From Xestospongia bergquistia (lineage: Eukaryota; Porifera; Demospongiae; Haplosclerida; Petrosiidae), in NCBI GenBank assembly GCA_963965975.1, contig OZ014419.1:4243677-4307676 (forward strand): a stretch of 64,000 nt of DNA. The letters run 5' to 3'. Both the position numbers and the translations under genes were made by a program. Positions 8,721-22,765 of the stretch are shown one piece after another; positions within the stretch are counted from its first letter, which is position 1, and the number at the start of each line of letters is the position of its first letter. A model generated the notes under the pieces. It worked only from the letters and a program-made list of their open reading frames with translations. It was not told the origin of the DNA and made no database searches.

Positions 8721-11700
8721 AATCAATACTTGTAGATCAGGTATCAGTTTTAAGAATCGTGTTAATGTCAGTGTGTAGTAGATCATATATCAACATGAGT
8801 AAATCAGATCTCAGTGTTAGATCAGATATCAGTTTATGTTAAAACAGATGTTAGTGTGAAGAATCATGTTGATGTCTTTTTACAGTAGGTCAAATATCAA
8901 CATGAGTAAATCAGATCTCAGTGTCAGATGATATCAGTGATAAGAATTTTGTTGTTGTCAGTGTGTAGTAGATCAGGTATCAAGAGACATTAGATCAGGT
9001 ATCAGTGTTAAGAATCATGTAGATAGATGTCTGTCTGTAGTATATCAGATAGCAACAAGAGTAAATCACATCTCAGTGTTAGATCAGGTATCAAAGTTAG
9101 TGTCAGATCATATATCAACACGAGTAAATCAGATCTGTGTTAGATCAGATGTTAGTATTAAGAATCACGTTGATGTCTGCTTGCAGTAGATCAGATATCA
9201 ACATGAGTAAATCAGATCTCAGTGTTAGATCAGATATCATAGTCAGTGTCAGATGAGATATGTGTGTTAAGAATCATGTTGATATCAGTTTGCAGAAGAT
9301 CATATATCAACATGAGTAAAAAACATCTCAGTGTTAGATGAGATATCAGTGTTAAGAATCACATTGTCACTGTGTAGTAGATCATATCAGCATGAGTAAA
9401 TCAGATCTTAGTGTTAGATCAGATGTCACTTTGTGTTAAATCATCTTAGTGTTAAGAATCATGTTGATGTCTGTTTACAGTAGATCAGATATCAACATAG
9501 TAAATTAGATCTGTGTTAGATCAGATATCATAGTCAGTGTCAGAGTGTTAAGAATCATGTACATATCAGTGTTTTGTAGATCAGATATTAACGTGTGTTA
9601 GATCAGGTATCAGTGTTAACAATCGTATTGATCCCAGTGTGTGGATCAGAAATCAACAGTAAATTAGATCTCGGTGTTAATTCAGGTATCAGTGTTAGAA
9701 ATCAGAAGAATCATTATAATGTCAGTGTGTAGTAGGCCATATGTCAACATGAGTAAATTAAATGTGTAAGATCAGATTTAAGTATTAAGAATCATGTTGA
9801 TGTATGTTTGCAATAGATCACATATCAACATGAGTTAATCAGATTTCATTGTTAGATCAGATATCATAGTCAGTGTCAGATAATATATCAGTGTTAAGAA
9901 TCATGTTTATATCACTGTGTAGTAGATCATATCTAAAAATGTGTTAGATCAGGTATCAGTGTTAACAATCATATTGATCCAAGTGTGTAGATGAGAAATC
10001 AGTAAATCAGATCTCGGTGTTAAATCAAGTATCAATGTTAGGAATCAGAAGAATCATGTTAATGTCAATGTGTAGTAGATTATATATGAACATGAGTAAA
10101 TCAGATCTCAGTGTTAGATCAGATATCAGTTTGTGTTAAATCATGTTAGTATTAAGAATCATGTTCATGTCTGTTTGCAGTAGATCAAACATCATGAGTT
10201 GATTAGATCTGTGTTAGATCAGATATCATAGTTAGTGTCAGATGAGATATCAGTAATAAGAATTATGTTGATGTCAGTGTGTTGTAGATCATATATCAAC
10301 AGATGTTAGATCAGCTATCAATGTTAAGAATCATTTCGATGTCAGTGTTTAGTAGATCAGATAACAACAAGAGTAAATCAGATCACGGTGTTTGATCAGG
10401 TATCAGTGTTAACAATCGTGTTGATGTTAATATGTAGATCAGAAATCAACAAGAGTAAGTCAGAAATCGGTGTTAGATTAGGTAACACTGTTAAGAATAA
10501 TGTTAATGTCAGTGTGTAGTAGATCATATATCAACATGAGTAAATCAGATTTCAGTGTTAGATCAGATATCACTTTGTGTTAAATCATATGTTGGTGTCT
10601 GTTTACAGTAGATCAGATATCAACATGAGTTAATCAGATTTCAATGTTAGATCAGATATCATAGTCAGTGTCAGATAATATATCAGTGTTAAGATTCATG
10701 TTTATATAACTGTGTAATAGATCAGATATAAACTTGTGTTAGATCAGGTATCAATCAGTGTTAATAATCGTGTTGATGTCAATGTAGATCAGATATCAAC
10801 AAGACTAAATCAGATATTAGTGTTAGATCAGGTATCAGTGTTAAGAATTGTGTTAAAGTGTGTAGTAGATGAGATAACAACGAGTAAATGAGATCTCGGT
10901 GTTAGATCAGGTATCAGTGTTAAGTATCCTGTTAATGTCAGTGTGTAGTAGATCATATGTCAACATGAGTAAATCACATCTCAGTGTTAGATCAGATATC
11001 ATAGTGTCAGATGAGATATCATTGATAAGAATTATGTTGATGTCAGTGTGTAGTAGATAAGATATCAACAAGTAAATGAGATCTCGGTGTTAGATCAGGT
11101 ATCAGTGTTAAGAATCCTGTTAATGTCAGTGTGTAGTAGATCATATATCAACATGAGTAAATCAGATCTGTGTTAGATCAAACGTTAGTATTAAGAAACA
11201 TATTGATGTCTGTTTGCAGTAGATCAGATATCAATATGAGGAAATCAGATCTAAATGTTAGATCAGATGTCATAGTTACTGTCAGATGAGATATAAGAGG
11301 TAGCAATTATGTTGATGTCAGTGTGTAGTATATCAGATATCAACAGATGTTAGATCAGGTATCAGTGTTAGGAATTTTGTTGATGTCAGTGTGTAGTAGA
11401 TGAGATATCAGCAAGAGTAAATCAGATCTCAGTGTTAAATCAGATATCAGTTTATATTAAATCAGATGTTACTGTGAAGAATCATGTTGATGTCTTTTTG
11501 CAGAAGATCAATTATCAACATGAGTAAATCAGATCTCAGTGTTAGATCAGACATCAAAGTTAGTGTCAGATGAGATATCAGTGTTAACAATCATGTTCAA
11601 TCAGATGCTACTGTGATGAATCATGTTGATGTCTTTTCGCAGTAGGTCAATTATCAACATGATTAAATCAGATCTCAGTGTTAGATTAGACATCAAAGTT

Positions 11701-14700
11701 AGTGTCAGATAAAATACCAGTGTTAAGAATCATGTTCATATCAGTGTGTAGTGGATCACATATAAACATGCGTTAGATCAGGTATTAGTGTTAATAATCG
11801 TGTTGATGTCAGTGTAGATCAGATATCAACAAGAGAAAATCGGATATTGGTATTAGATCAAGTATCAGTGTAAAGAATTGTGTTAATGTAAGCGTGTAGT
11901 AGATCAGATATCAACACGAGTAAATCTGATCTCACTGTTAGATGAAATATCATAGTTAGTGTCGGAATAGATACCAGTGTTAAGAATCATGTTGCTGTCA
12001 GTGTGTAGATCTGATGTCAAAGGGTGTTAGATCATGTATCAGTGTTAAGAATCATGTTGATCAGTTTGTAGTACATCAGATGTCAATAAGAGTGAATCAT
12101 GTCTAGGTTTTAGATCAGGTATCAGTTTTAAGAATCGTGTTAATGTCAGTGTGTGGTAGATCATATATCAACATGAGTAAATCAGATCTCAGTGTTAGAT
12201 CAGAATTTACTGTTTAGAATCATGTTGATCTCTCTTTGCAGTAGATCAAATATCAACATGAGTAAACCAGATCTCAGTGTTAGATCAGATATCAAAGTTA
12301 GTTTCAGATGAGTTATCAGTGATAAGAATTATGTTGATGTCAATTTGTAGTAGATCTGATATCAACAGATGTTACATCAGGATCAGTCTTAAGAATCGTG
12401 TTGATGACTTAATATCAGTGTGTAGTAGATCATATATCTACATGAGTAAATCAGATCTCAGTGTTAGATCAGGTGTTAGTGTTAAGAATCATGGTGATGT
12501 CTGTTTGCAGTAGATCAAATATCAACATGAGTAAATCAGATCTCAGTGTTAGTTGAGATATCATAGTTAGTGTCAGATGAGATATCAATGCTAAGAATCA
12601 TGATCTTAGTGTGTAGATCAGACATAAACAGACATCAGTATTGAATTGTGTTAATGTAAGTGTGTAGTAGATTGTATATCAACATAAGTAAGTGAGATCT
12701 CTGTGTTTGATCAGATATGATTGTCAGTATCTCATGAGATATCAGTGTTAAGAATCATGTTGATGTCAGAGTGTAGTAGATCAGATGTCAACAGGTGTTA
12801 GATCATATATCTGTGTTAAGAATAATATTGATGTCAGTGTGTAGATCAGAAATCAAGAGTAAATCAGATCTCGGTGTTAAATCAGGTATCAGTGTTAGGA
12901 ATCATAAGAATAATGTTAATGTCAGTGTGTAGTAGATCATATATCAACATGAGTAAATCAGATCTCAGTGTTAGATCAGGTGTTAGTGTTAAGAATCATG
13001 TTGATGTCTGCTTGCAGTAGATCAAATATCAACATGAGTAAATCAGATCTCAGTGTTAGATGAGATATCATAGTGTCAGATGAGATATCAGTGTTGAGAA
13101 TCACGATGATCTCAGTGTGTAGATCAGAATAAACAGACATCAGTATTGAATTGTGCTAATGTAAGTGTGTAGTAGATCGTATATCAACATAAGTAAGTGA
13201 GATCTCGGTGTTTGATCAGATATGATTGTCAGTGTCTCGAGATATCAGTGTTAAAAATCATGTTGATGTCAGTCTGTAGTAGATCAGATGTCAACAGGTT
13301 TTAGATCATATATCTGTGTTAAGAATCATGTTGATGTCAGTGTGTAGATCAGAAATCAAGAGTAAATCAGATTGTTGGTGTTAAATCAGGTATCAGTGTT
13401 AGGAATCATAACAATCATGTCAATGTCAGTGTGTAGTAGATCATATATCAACATGAGTAAATCAGATCTCAGTGTTAGGAATCATAAGAATCATGTTAGT
13501 GTCAGTGTGTAGTAGATCATATATCAACATGAGTAAATCACATCTCAGTGTTAGATCAGGTGTTAGTGTTAAGAATCATGTTTATGTCTGTTAGCAGCAG
13601 ATCAGATATCAACATGGGTAAATGATCAGGTCTTAGTGTTAAGAATCATGTTGATCTCTGTAGTAGATCAGATAACAACTAGAGTAAATCAGATCTCGGT
13701 GTTGGATCAGGTATCAGTGTTAAGAATCCTGTTAATGTCAATGAGAGATATCAGTGTTAAGAATCATGTTGATATCAGTGTGTGGTAGATCAGGTATTAG
13801 TATTAAGAATCGTGTTAATGTAAGTGTGTAGTAGATCATACATCAACATTCAGTATATAAAGTATTCTATCTTAGATCATGTGTTATAGTCAGAGCCAGA
13901 TCAGATATCAGTGTTAAGATCATGTTGATGTTATTGACTAGTAGATCAGATATCTCTGGGTGTTAGATCAGGTATTAGTGTTAAGAATTGTGTTGATGTC
14001 AGCATGTTGTAGATAAGATATCTACAAGAGTAAATCAGATCTAAGTGTTAAATCAGGTATTTGTGTTAAGGATTGTTTAAATATCAATCCTTATTAAATC
14101 GTACATCAACATGGGTAATTCTGACCTCAGTGTTAGATCAGATATCAGTTTTTCTTAAATCAGATATTAGTGTTAAGAACAATGTTGATATCTGTTTCAG
14201 TAGATCAGATTTAAACATGAGTAAAAAAGATCTCACTGTTACATCAGATATCATAGTCAGTGGCAGATGAGATATCAGTGTTAAGAATTGTGTTGATATC
14301 AGTGTGTAGTTGATCAGATAGCAACATGAGTAAATCAGATCTCAGTGTTTGATCAGGTATCATAGTCAGTGTTAGATCAGATATCAGTATTAAGAATGTT
14401 GATGTCTGTGTGTAGATCAGATATCAACATTAGTAATTTAGATCTCAGTGTTAATTCAAATTTCAGTATCAGATTAGATATCAGTGTTAAGAATCATGTT
14501 AATGTGAGTGTGTAGATTATATATCAACATGAGTAAACCAGATCTCTGTTTTAACTCTGATATAAGTTTGTGTTACATCAGATGTTAGTGTTAAGAATCA
14601 TGTCGATGTCTGTGTGTAGTAAATCAGATATAAACAAGAGTAAATCAGATCTCAGTCTTTGATCAGGTATCATAGTCAGTATCAGATTTGATATCAATGT

Positions 14701-17700
14701 TAAGAATCATGTTGATGTCAGTGTCCAGTAGATCAGTTATCAACAGGTGTTAGAACAGGTATCAGTGTTAAAAATCGCATTGATGTGAGTGTGTAGATAA
14801 TATTCCAAAATGAGTAAATCATATCTCAGCATTAGATCAGATATCTGATGATAGTGTTAAGAACCGTGTTAAGATCAGATTTCAACAAGAGTAAATAAGA
14901 TATCAGCATTAGATCAGGTAACAGTGTTAAGAATCGTGTTAATGTCAGTGTGTAGTAGTTCATAAATCAACATGATTAAATCAGATCCCAGTGTTGGATC
15001 AGATATCAGTTTGTGTCAAATCATATATGTTAGTGTTAATAATCATGTTAATGTCTGTTTGCAGTAGATCAGATATCAACATGAGTAAATCAGATCAGCG
15101 TTAGATCAGGTGTCATAGTCAGTGTCAGATGAGATATCAGTGTTAAGAATGATATTGATATCAGTGAGTAGTAGATCACGTATCAACAGGAGTTAGAACA
15201 GGTATCGGTTTGTGTTAAATCAGACATAAGTTTTAAGAATCATGTTGATGTCTGTTTACAGTAGATCAGATATCAACATGAGTAAAAAAGATCTATGTTA
15301 GATCAGATATCATAGTCAGTGTCAGATGAGATATCAGTGTTAAGAATAATGTTGATGTCAGTGTGTAGCAGATCAGATATCAACAGGTGTTAGATGAGCT
15401 TTCAGGGTTAAGAATTGTGTTAATGTTAGTGTGTAATAGATCAGATATCAAAATGAGCAAATCAGATCTCAGTGTTAGATCAGATATAATAGTTAGTGTC
15501 AGATCAGCAGATATCAGTGTTAAGAATCATGTTGATGTCTGTGTGCATATCATATATCAACATTAGAATTTCGATCTCAGTGTTAGATCAGGTGTTACAT
15601 CAGGTATCAGTGTTAAGAATCATGTTAATGTTAGCGTTTAGTAAATCATATCAACATGAGTAAATCAGATCGTAGTGATAGATCAGATATCAGTTTGTGT
15701 GAAGTCAGATGTTAGTTTTAAGAATCATGTTGATGTCTGTTTGCAGTAGATCAGATATCAACATGGGTAAATCAGATCTCAGTTAGATCAGACATCATAG
15801 TCAGTGTCAGCTGTGTTATCAGTGTTAAGAATCATGTTGATGTCAGTGTTTTGTAGATCAGTTATGAACTGGTGTTAGATCAGGTATCAGTGTTAAAAAT
15901 TCTGTTGATGTCAGTGTATAGTAGATCATATATGAACATGAGTAAATCAGATCTCAGTTAGATCAGACATCATAGTCAGTGTCAGGTGAGTTATCAGTGT
16001 TAAGAATCATGTTGATGTCAGTGTTTAGTACATCAGTTATGAACTGGTGTTAGATCAGGTATCAGTGTTAAAAGTTCTGTTGATATCAGTGTAGTAGATC
16101 ATATATGAACATGAGTAAATCAGATCTCAGTGTTAGATCATATGTAATAGTTAGTGTTAAGAATCATGTTGATGTCTGTGTGTATATCAGATATCAATAT
16201 TAGCAATTTAGATCTCATTGTTAATTCAGATATTGTTATGAGATCAGATATCAATGTTCAGAATCAAATTGATGCCGCCTTCTACTAAAAACAGATATTA
16301 ACAGGAGTAAATCAGATCTCGGTGTTGGATCAGATATTAGTTTGTTTTACGTCAGATGTTATTGTTAAGAATCATGTTGACGTGTCTTTGCGGTACATCA
16401 GATATCAACATGAGTAAATAGATCAGATATCATAGTCAGTGTCAGATGAGATATCAGTGTTAAGATCCATGTTGACGTTAGTGTGTACTAGATAAGATAT
16501 CAACAAGAGTAAATCAGGTTGCAGTGTTAGATCAGGTGCCAGCATTAAGAATCGTATTGATGTCATTGTGTAGTAGATCATATATGAATGTGCATAAATC
16601 GAGTCTTAGTGTTAGATCAGATATCCGTTTGTGTTAAATCAGATGTTAGTCTTAAGAATCATATTGATGTCTGTTTTTAGTACATCAGATATCAAGATGA
16701 GTAATCTCAGATCTCAGTGTTAGATCAGATATCATAATCAGTGTGAGATGAGATATCAGTGTTAAGAATCGTGTTCATGCCATTGCAGGATTAGATATAA
16801 ACAGGTGTTAGATCAGGTATCAGTGTCAAGAATCGTGTTGATGTCAATGTGCAGTAGATGAGATATCAGCAAGAGTAAATCAGATCTCAGTGTTAAATCA
16901 GATATCAGTTTATATTAAATCAGATGTTACTGTGATGAATCATGTTGATGTCTTTTTGCACTAGGTTAATTATCTACAAGAGTATATCAGATCTCAGTTT
17001 TAGATAAGATATCAGTTTATATTAAATCAGATGTTACTGTGAAGAATCATGTTGATGTCCTTTTGCAGTAGGTCAATTATCAACATGAGTAAATCAGATC
17101 TCAGTGTTAGATCAGACATCAAAGTTAGTGTCAGATGAGATATCAGTGTTAAGAATCACGTTCATATCAGTGTGTAGTAGATCACATATAAACATGTGTT
17201 AGATCAGGTATTAGTGTTAACAATCATGTTAAATGTCAGTGTAGATCAGATATCAACAAGAGTAAATCGGATATTGGTATTAGATCATCAGTGTAAAGAA
17301 TTGTGTTAATGTAAGTGTGTAGTAGATCAGATATCAACACGAGTAAATCTGATCTCAGTGTTAGATGATATATCGTAGTTAGTGTCAGAATAGATACCAG
17401 TGTTAAGAATCATGTTGATGTCAGTGTGTAGTAGATCAGATGTCAACGGGTGTTAGATCATGTATCAGTGTTAAGAATTATGTTGATCAGTTTGTTGTAC
17501 TTGAGATGTCAATAAGAGTCTAGGTTTTAGATCATGTATCATTTTTAAGAATTGCAGTGTGTGGTAGATCATATATGAACATGAGTAAATCAGATCTCAG
17601 TGTTAAATCAAGTGTTACTGCATGTTGATGTCTGTTTGCAGTAGATCAAATATCAACACGAGTAAACCAGACCTCAGTGTTAGATCAGATATCAAAGTTA

Positions 17701-20262
17701 GTGTCAGATGAGATATCAGTGTTAAGAATTATGTTGATGTTAGATCATTGCAAGTTTAGATCAAAACAGGTGTTAGATCAGGTATCAGTGTCAAGAATCG
17801 TGTTGATTTCAGTGTGTAGTAATCAGATATCAAGAAGAGTAAATCAGATCTCGGTGTTATATCGGGTATCACTGTTAAGATTCATGTTGATATCGCAGTG
17901 TTAGATCAGATATCATTGTTAATAATCGTGTTAATGTCAGTGTTTAGTAAATCATATATCAACATGAGTAACTCTGATCTCAGTGTTAGGTCAAATATCA
18001 GTTTGTGTTAAGAATCAGGTTGATGTAACTGTGTAGTAGATCATATATGAACATGAGTAAATCAGATCTCAGTGTTAGATAAGGTATCAGCTTGTGTCAA
18101 ACGATATGTTAGTCTAAAGAATCATGTTGATGTAAGTGTGTAGATCTGATATCAGCAGATCTGGTATCATTGTTAAGAATAGTGTTGATGTTAGTGTCTA
18201 GTTGATCAGATATCAAAAAGAGTAAATCAGATCTCAGTGTTAGATCAGGTATCATAGTCAGTGTCAGATGAGGTATCAGTTTTAAAAATTGTGTTGATGT
18301 CAGTGTTTAGTAAATCATATATCAACATTAGTAAATCAGATGTCAGTGTTAGATCAGATATCAGTTTGTGTTAAATCAGATGTTAGTGTTAAGAATCATT
18401 TTGATGTCTTTTTGCAGTAGATCAGATATCAACCTGAGAAAATCAGATCTCAGTGTTAGATCAGATATCATAATCAGTGTCAGATGAAATATCAGTGTTA
18501 AAAATCATGTTTGTGTCAGTGTGTAGTACATCTTGTATTAACATGAGTATATCAGATCTCAGTGTTAGATCAGAATGTTAAATCTGATGTTAGTGTTAAG
18601 AACCATGTAGTTGTCTGTTTGCAGTATATCAGATATCAACAAGTAAATCAGATCTCACTGTTAGATGAGATATAGTCAATGTCAGACGAGATATCAGTGT
18701 TAAGAATCATGTTGATGTGTAGATCAGATCTTAACAGGTGTTATATCAGGTATTGGTGTTAATAAATGTCTTGACATCAGTGTGTAGTAGATCAGATATG
18801 AAGAAGAGTAAGTCAGATCTCGGTGTTAGATCAGGCATTAGGGTTAAGAATTGTGTAAATGTCAATGTTTAGTAAGTCAATGTTTCGTTAATAAGATACC
18901 AACTGGTGTTAGATCAGTTGTCAGTATTAAGAATTATATTGATATAAATGTGTAGTTGATCAGATATCAACATGAGTAAATGAGATCTCAGTGTTAGATC
19001 AGATATCATAGTCAGTGTCAGATCAGATATCAGTCTTAAGAATCACATTGATGTCTGTGTGTAGATCAGATTTCAATATTAGTAATTTTGATGTCAGTGT
19101 TAATTCAAAAATCGTTATGAAATCAGATATCAGTGTTAAGAATTAATTTGATGGCGCTTTGTAGTACAATCAGATATCAACATGAATAAATCAGGTCTCA
19201 AAGTTAGATCAGGTATCAGTGTTATGACTCATGTTGATGTCAGTTAGTAGTAGATCACATATCAACAAGAGTAAATCAAACCTGGATGTTTAGTCAGGTA
19301 TCAGTGTTAAGAATCATGTTAATGTTTGCGTGTAGTAGATCATATATCAACATGAGTAAATCAGATCTCAGTGTTAGATCAGATATCATAGTCAGTGTTG
19401 GATTAGATATGAGTGTTAAGAGTCATGCTGATGTCATTGAGTAGTAGATCAGATATCAACAGGTGTTAGATCAGGTATCAGTATTAAGAATCATGTTGAT
19501 GTCAGTGTGTATTAGATCAGATATCAATATAAATAAATCAGATCTCAGTGTTAGATCAGATATCATAGTCAACAGTGTTAAGAATCATGTTGATGACTGT
19601 GTGTAGATCAGATATCAACATTAGTGATTTAGATCTAAGTGTTAATTCAGATATCAATATCAGATCAGATATCAGTTTTATGAATCAAATTGATGCCTTT
19701 GTAGTAAAATCAGATATAAACATGAGTAAATGAGATCTCGATGTTAGATCAGGTATCAGTGTTAAGAATCATGTTAACGTCAGTGTGTAGTAGATCATAT
19801 ATCAACATGAGTAAATCAGATCTCAGTTTTAGATCAGATATCAGTTTGTGTTAGAAAAGATGTTAGTGTTAAGAATCATGTTGATGTCTGTTTGCAGTAG
19901 ATCAGATATCAACATGAGTAAATCAGATCTCAGTATTAGATCAGATATCATAGTCAGTGTCAGATTAGATATCAGTGTTAAGGATCATGTTGATGTCAGT
20001 GAGTAGTAGATCAGATATCAACAGGTGTTTAATCAGGTATCAGTATTAAGAATCGTGTTTGTATGTCAGTGTGTATTAGATCAGATATCAACATGAGTAA
20101 ATGAGATCTCAGTGTTAGATCAGATATCATAGTCAGTGTCATATCAGATATCAGTGTTAAGAATCATGTTGATGTCTGTGTGTATATCGGTGTGTATTAT
20201 GTTAATTCAGATATCGGTATCAGATTAGATGTCAGTGTTATGAATCAAATTGATGCCGCTTT
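8721..20262. repeat. 11.5-kb satellite of about 85-bp monomers
   Basis: A continuous array of degenerate monomers carries the recurrent blocks 'gttagatcagatatcagtgt', 'taagaatcatgttgatgtca', 'gtgtgtagtagatcagatat' and 'caacatgagtaaatcagatc'. The consensus length I count is 85 bp, with indel variants. Each monomer carries AGATCAGATATCA twice, so it probably arose from a 40-45-bp dimer. Variant blocks ('tctgtttgcagtagatc', 'atcatagtcagtgtcagatg', 'caacaggtgttagatcagg') recur every few monomers, suggesting loose higher-order structure. GATC, GATATC and AGATCT sites are very dense. No long reading frame is maintained; short ORFs inside it are repeat translations. Confidence 0.95.
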
Positions 20263-20325
20263 GTACTGACATCAACACGTTTTTAATACTGATACCTGAT
20301 TTAACACTGAGATCTGATTTAATCA
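20263..20325 (-). repeat. Inverted terminal monomer of the satellite
   Basis: The last part of the array, 'gacatcaacacg' through 'gagatctgatttaatc', is the reverse complement of the monomer. Read on the minus strand it gives 'aaatcagatctcagtgttaa' and then 'atcaggtatcagtatt'. It follows a forward monomer remnant directly, so the array ends in a head-to-head inversion. Confidence 0.85.
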
Positions 20326-20820
20326 TCCATCTATTCAGATATTTATGAGTTCATCAAACCATCTATCATTTCAATTATCCATCCATCCAATCATTAATTT
20401 AACAATCCATCCATCCATTGTTCCATCATTCATCTATTCTTCCTATCCATATTTGTGCTATTTATTATGCATTTATCCAACTAACCTGCCATTCAGCTAT
20501 CCACTATTCATCAACAGGGGCACATGCCCCCCCAAAAAGTTACAACATGCTCATTGTGCCCCTCCCTCAATTTTTACACTAAAGTATGCAATATGTAGAG
20601 AACAATGAAAACACTCATTGCAATTATAACATAATTGTGGCTATTGTTTATTACAAATAATGATAGAGTGAAGGACATATCAATGAAATCAATGGACAGA
20701 TGAGTAGGTAGACTAATGGAAAGACAGGTGAACATATGGATTCACAAACAGATAAATGGTTTTACTAATGAATATTTATTAATGAGTGCTTTCTTAATGA
20801 TTGTTCTGTTCTCTTTTTAG
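20326..20820. other. Spacer with CCAT-type repeats and a transposon-like end
   Basis: Degenerate (CCAT)n/(ATCC)n runs occupy 20326-20515. A GC-rich block 'caggggcacatgccccccc' at about 20514-20532 looks like the CAGGGGC end of many hAT elements, but I found no matching partner. The remainder has further GGAT/GACA-type runs and no gene. Confidence 0.5.
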
Positions 20821-20982
20821 TATTTTTGTTAAATGATCTACTTGATACTCATGTGTGTAGTCCCTTGTTGCTCCCTCAGTCTTGTTTTGATAAGTGGGTA
20901 GAGGGAATTATAGGAAATCAAAGTGAAAATATTCAAACTGGTGAATGATTTGGTCCCCAACAATTAGAATGTCAATCAACCT
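20821..20982 (+). pseudogene. Exon-like fragment of the unidentified host gene
   Basis: After a 'ttctctttttag' acceptor, a frame reads 'VFLLNDLLDTHVCSPLLLPQ' and 'CFDKWVEGIIGNQSEN', crosses one in-frame TGA near 20947, and reaches a 'g|gtaaaa' donor. The well-formed splice signals and non-repetitive protein suggest a real former exon. I cannot name the family. Confidence 0.45.
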
Positions 20983-21162
20983 GGTAAAAACATATCACAC
21001 TTCAACATTGGAAACAAAGATATATGAAAAGTAATTATTATGTTTGTGCATGTTTTTAGCAATTTTCTACCCATCCATCAATCCATCCATTTATTATTTA
21101 CTTCCTCTTTGTCTTTCTGTCTTTGTCTTTTTCTATTGTTAATTATACAATGTACATACAAC

Positions 21163-21310
21163 AGGTAAAACAGCTCTTCAAATTACTCAAAATGCTTTAG
21201 ATGCCTTTGCCATTAATAGTTGTATTGATGCTTATGTAATACATGATGCATTACATGGAGGTGAAGAAGCTATCTTTTATCTTAACCATGAACCAAACTG
21301 GACAGACTAG
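21163..21310 (+). pseudogene. Exon-like fragment with 'ITQNALDAFAINSCID'
   Basis: An open frame just downstream of an 'acaacag' acceptor reads 'ALQITQNALDAFAINSCIDA' and then 'YVIHDALHGGEEAIFYLNHE', ending at a TAG near 21309. It probably belongs to the same degraded gene as the flanking fragments. There is no recognised domain. Confidence 0.45.
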
Positions 21311-21715
21311 TTATTAATACTTGTATTACAGGGTTTTTGAGTTAAAATGCGAGGATTTGATGTACCTGGCAATGATTAACATTCATAACAATATGTATCA
21401 CTCTATTAATCTGTACATTCATTCTATTAATCCATCCATTCATAGGTATGGTACTCATATCTACCAGTCTTTTTTAACCCATGGGGTCTGTCCTTTCTCC
21501 TTTACCCAGTCTTCTCCCTCCTCCAATTCTCTCTGATTTCCAAACCATTGAAGAATCAATACTGGTCACCATACCAGCTTGTCTATCAGCTATGAATAAC
21601 TCTGGGTCCCCTACTACCTTTTATCACAACTGGTCCCCCTACCTGCTAACTACACAACTGATGCTCCCTCTCTATTATACTCTCTTTTCTCTTGCGTCTA
21701 CTTTAACATAAACGA
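21311..21715 (+). repeat. Right copy of the duplicated flank (pair with 6830-6890 and 8543-8720)
   Basis: This begins 'ttattaatacttgtattaca', as at 6820, and includes the 'ggatttgatgtacctgg' block with a frame-breaking change. It continues with the segment matching 8560-8710 and then unique coding-like sequence ('ACLSAMNNSGSPTTFYHNWS'). The copy lacks the hAT element, the exon split by it and the satellite, so it represents a shorter or deleted duplicate. Confidence 0.7.
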
Positions 21716-22690
21716 AATTATAGTATTTTAAAGAAACAAACTGAAACAAACATCTATTCTTTCTTACCTGCTGATAAACTGTCACCTGGAACTACTGACA
21801 ACACTTCTCATTTGTACTTATTAATAGGGTGTGGCCACACATAATGGCTTGAGAGCCAAGACCCAGATGATCCTACTAAAAGTTTATTCCAGATATTATA
21901 GTCACAGACATTTCTCCTTGTACCACTAACATCATGGAAAGAATCTGAAGAGTGTAATACATGAAAGGGTATGGTTCTGTTATTAGCTGTTGCTAAGAAA
22001 CATAGTTCATTTGTTCCTCAACATCAATTTTTATTAGGATTGATTGGCCATGGCAAGGTAAGAGAGTTAACCAAGAATGTTTATACATAGTAGCTAGTTG
22101 TCACTGGGAAGCTATTCCGCTTTGGTATTATTGGGAGGGGCCAGGGATTATTACTGCTATACACAATAAATTATTTCACTTTGTCTTCCAGTTTGAATTA
22201 TGGATGTATAACATTTCAGAAGCTAGAGTAAAACATTTTAAGAACAGAGATAGTGAAATGGCAAAAAACTGAGTTGATTTTCTGCAATATCTGCTGACTC
22301 AGAAAAGTGGGCATATTCCATCATATAACTGGAAAAGACGTGACATCTTTGGCACCAGCTGCTGCAAAATATTGCAGTACTTTACAGAATAATTCAATGT
22401 TAATAAATGAGAGTGCTCCTGCATGAAATAATGTAATGATGAGGAAGATGGATTGAATGGAGGGATAGGTGGATCAATGGATGGATGGACTTTTATTGTA
22501 TTTTTCTTGTCTTAGTTGAAATCATCTCATCTTTTGCTCCAACAACCTTAAGTAACTACTCAAGTTGACAAGTTGACTTGGAATCTTTCTACCGAGATCA
22601 AGAACCTCTCTCCTATATCTCCCAAATCACCTGATCCTATTATACACCATGGAAAAAAGTCTCAAGAAATGTTAATAAATCAAAGAGTTA
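21716..22690 (+). other. Degraded coding-like DNA, no nameable gene
   Basis: Short coding-like stretches appear, for example 'LLLAVAKKHSSFVPQHQFLL' near 21979-22040 followed by 'ggcaag|gtaaga', and a stretch near 22180-22280 after a 'gtcttccag' acceptor. All are interrupted. They are consistent with eroded exons of the same host gene. A GGAT/GGATGGAT-type run lies at about 22450-22495. Confidence 0.35.
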
Positions 22691-22696
22691 TATAAA

Positions 22697-22734
22697 TGAT
22701 TCTCTCTCTTTCTCTCTCTCTCTCTCTCTTTTTT

Positions 22735-22765
<31 letters not shown>

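Noticed and set aside
12277-12513. ORFs inside the 85-bp satellite (also 8594-8842, 14073-14270, 17677-17904)
   Set aside because: They are translations of the tandem repeat ('MSKSDLSVRSD' recurs); no frame is kept from unit to unit.
20514-20532. CAGGGGC-type hAT terminus
   Set aside because: No matching inverted end or 8-bp duplication could be found, so it was not called as an element.
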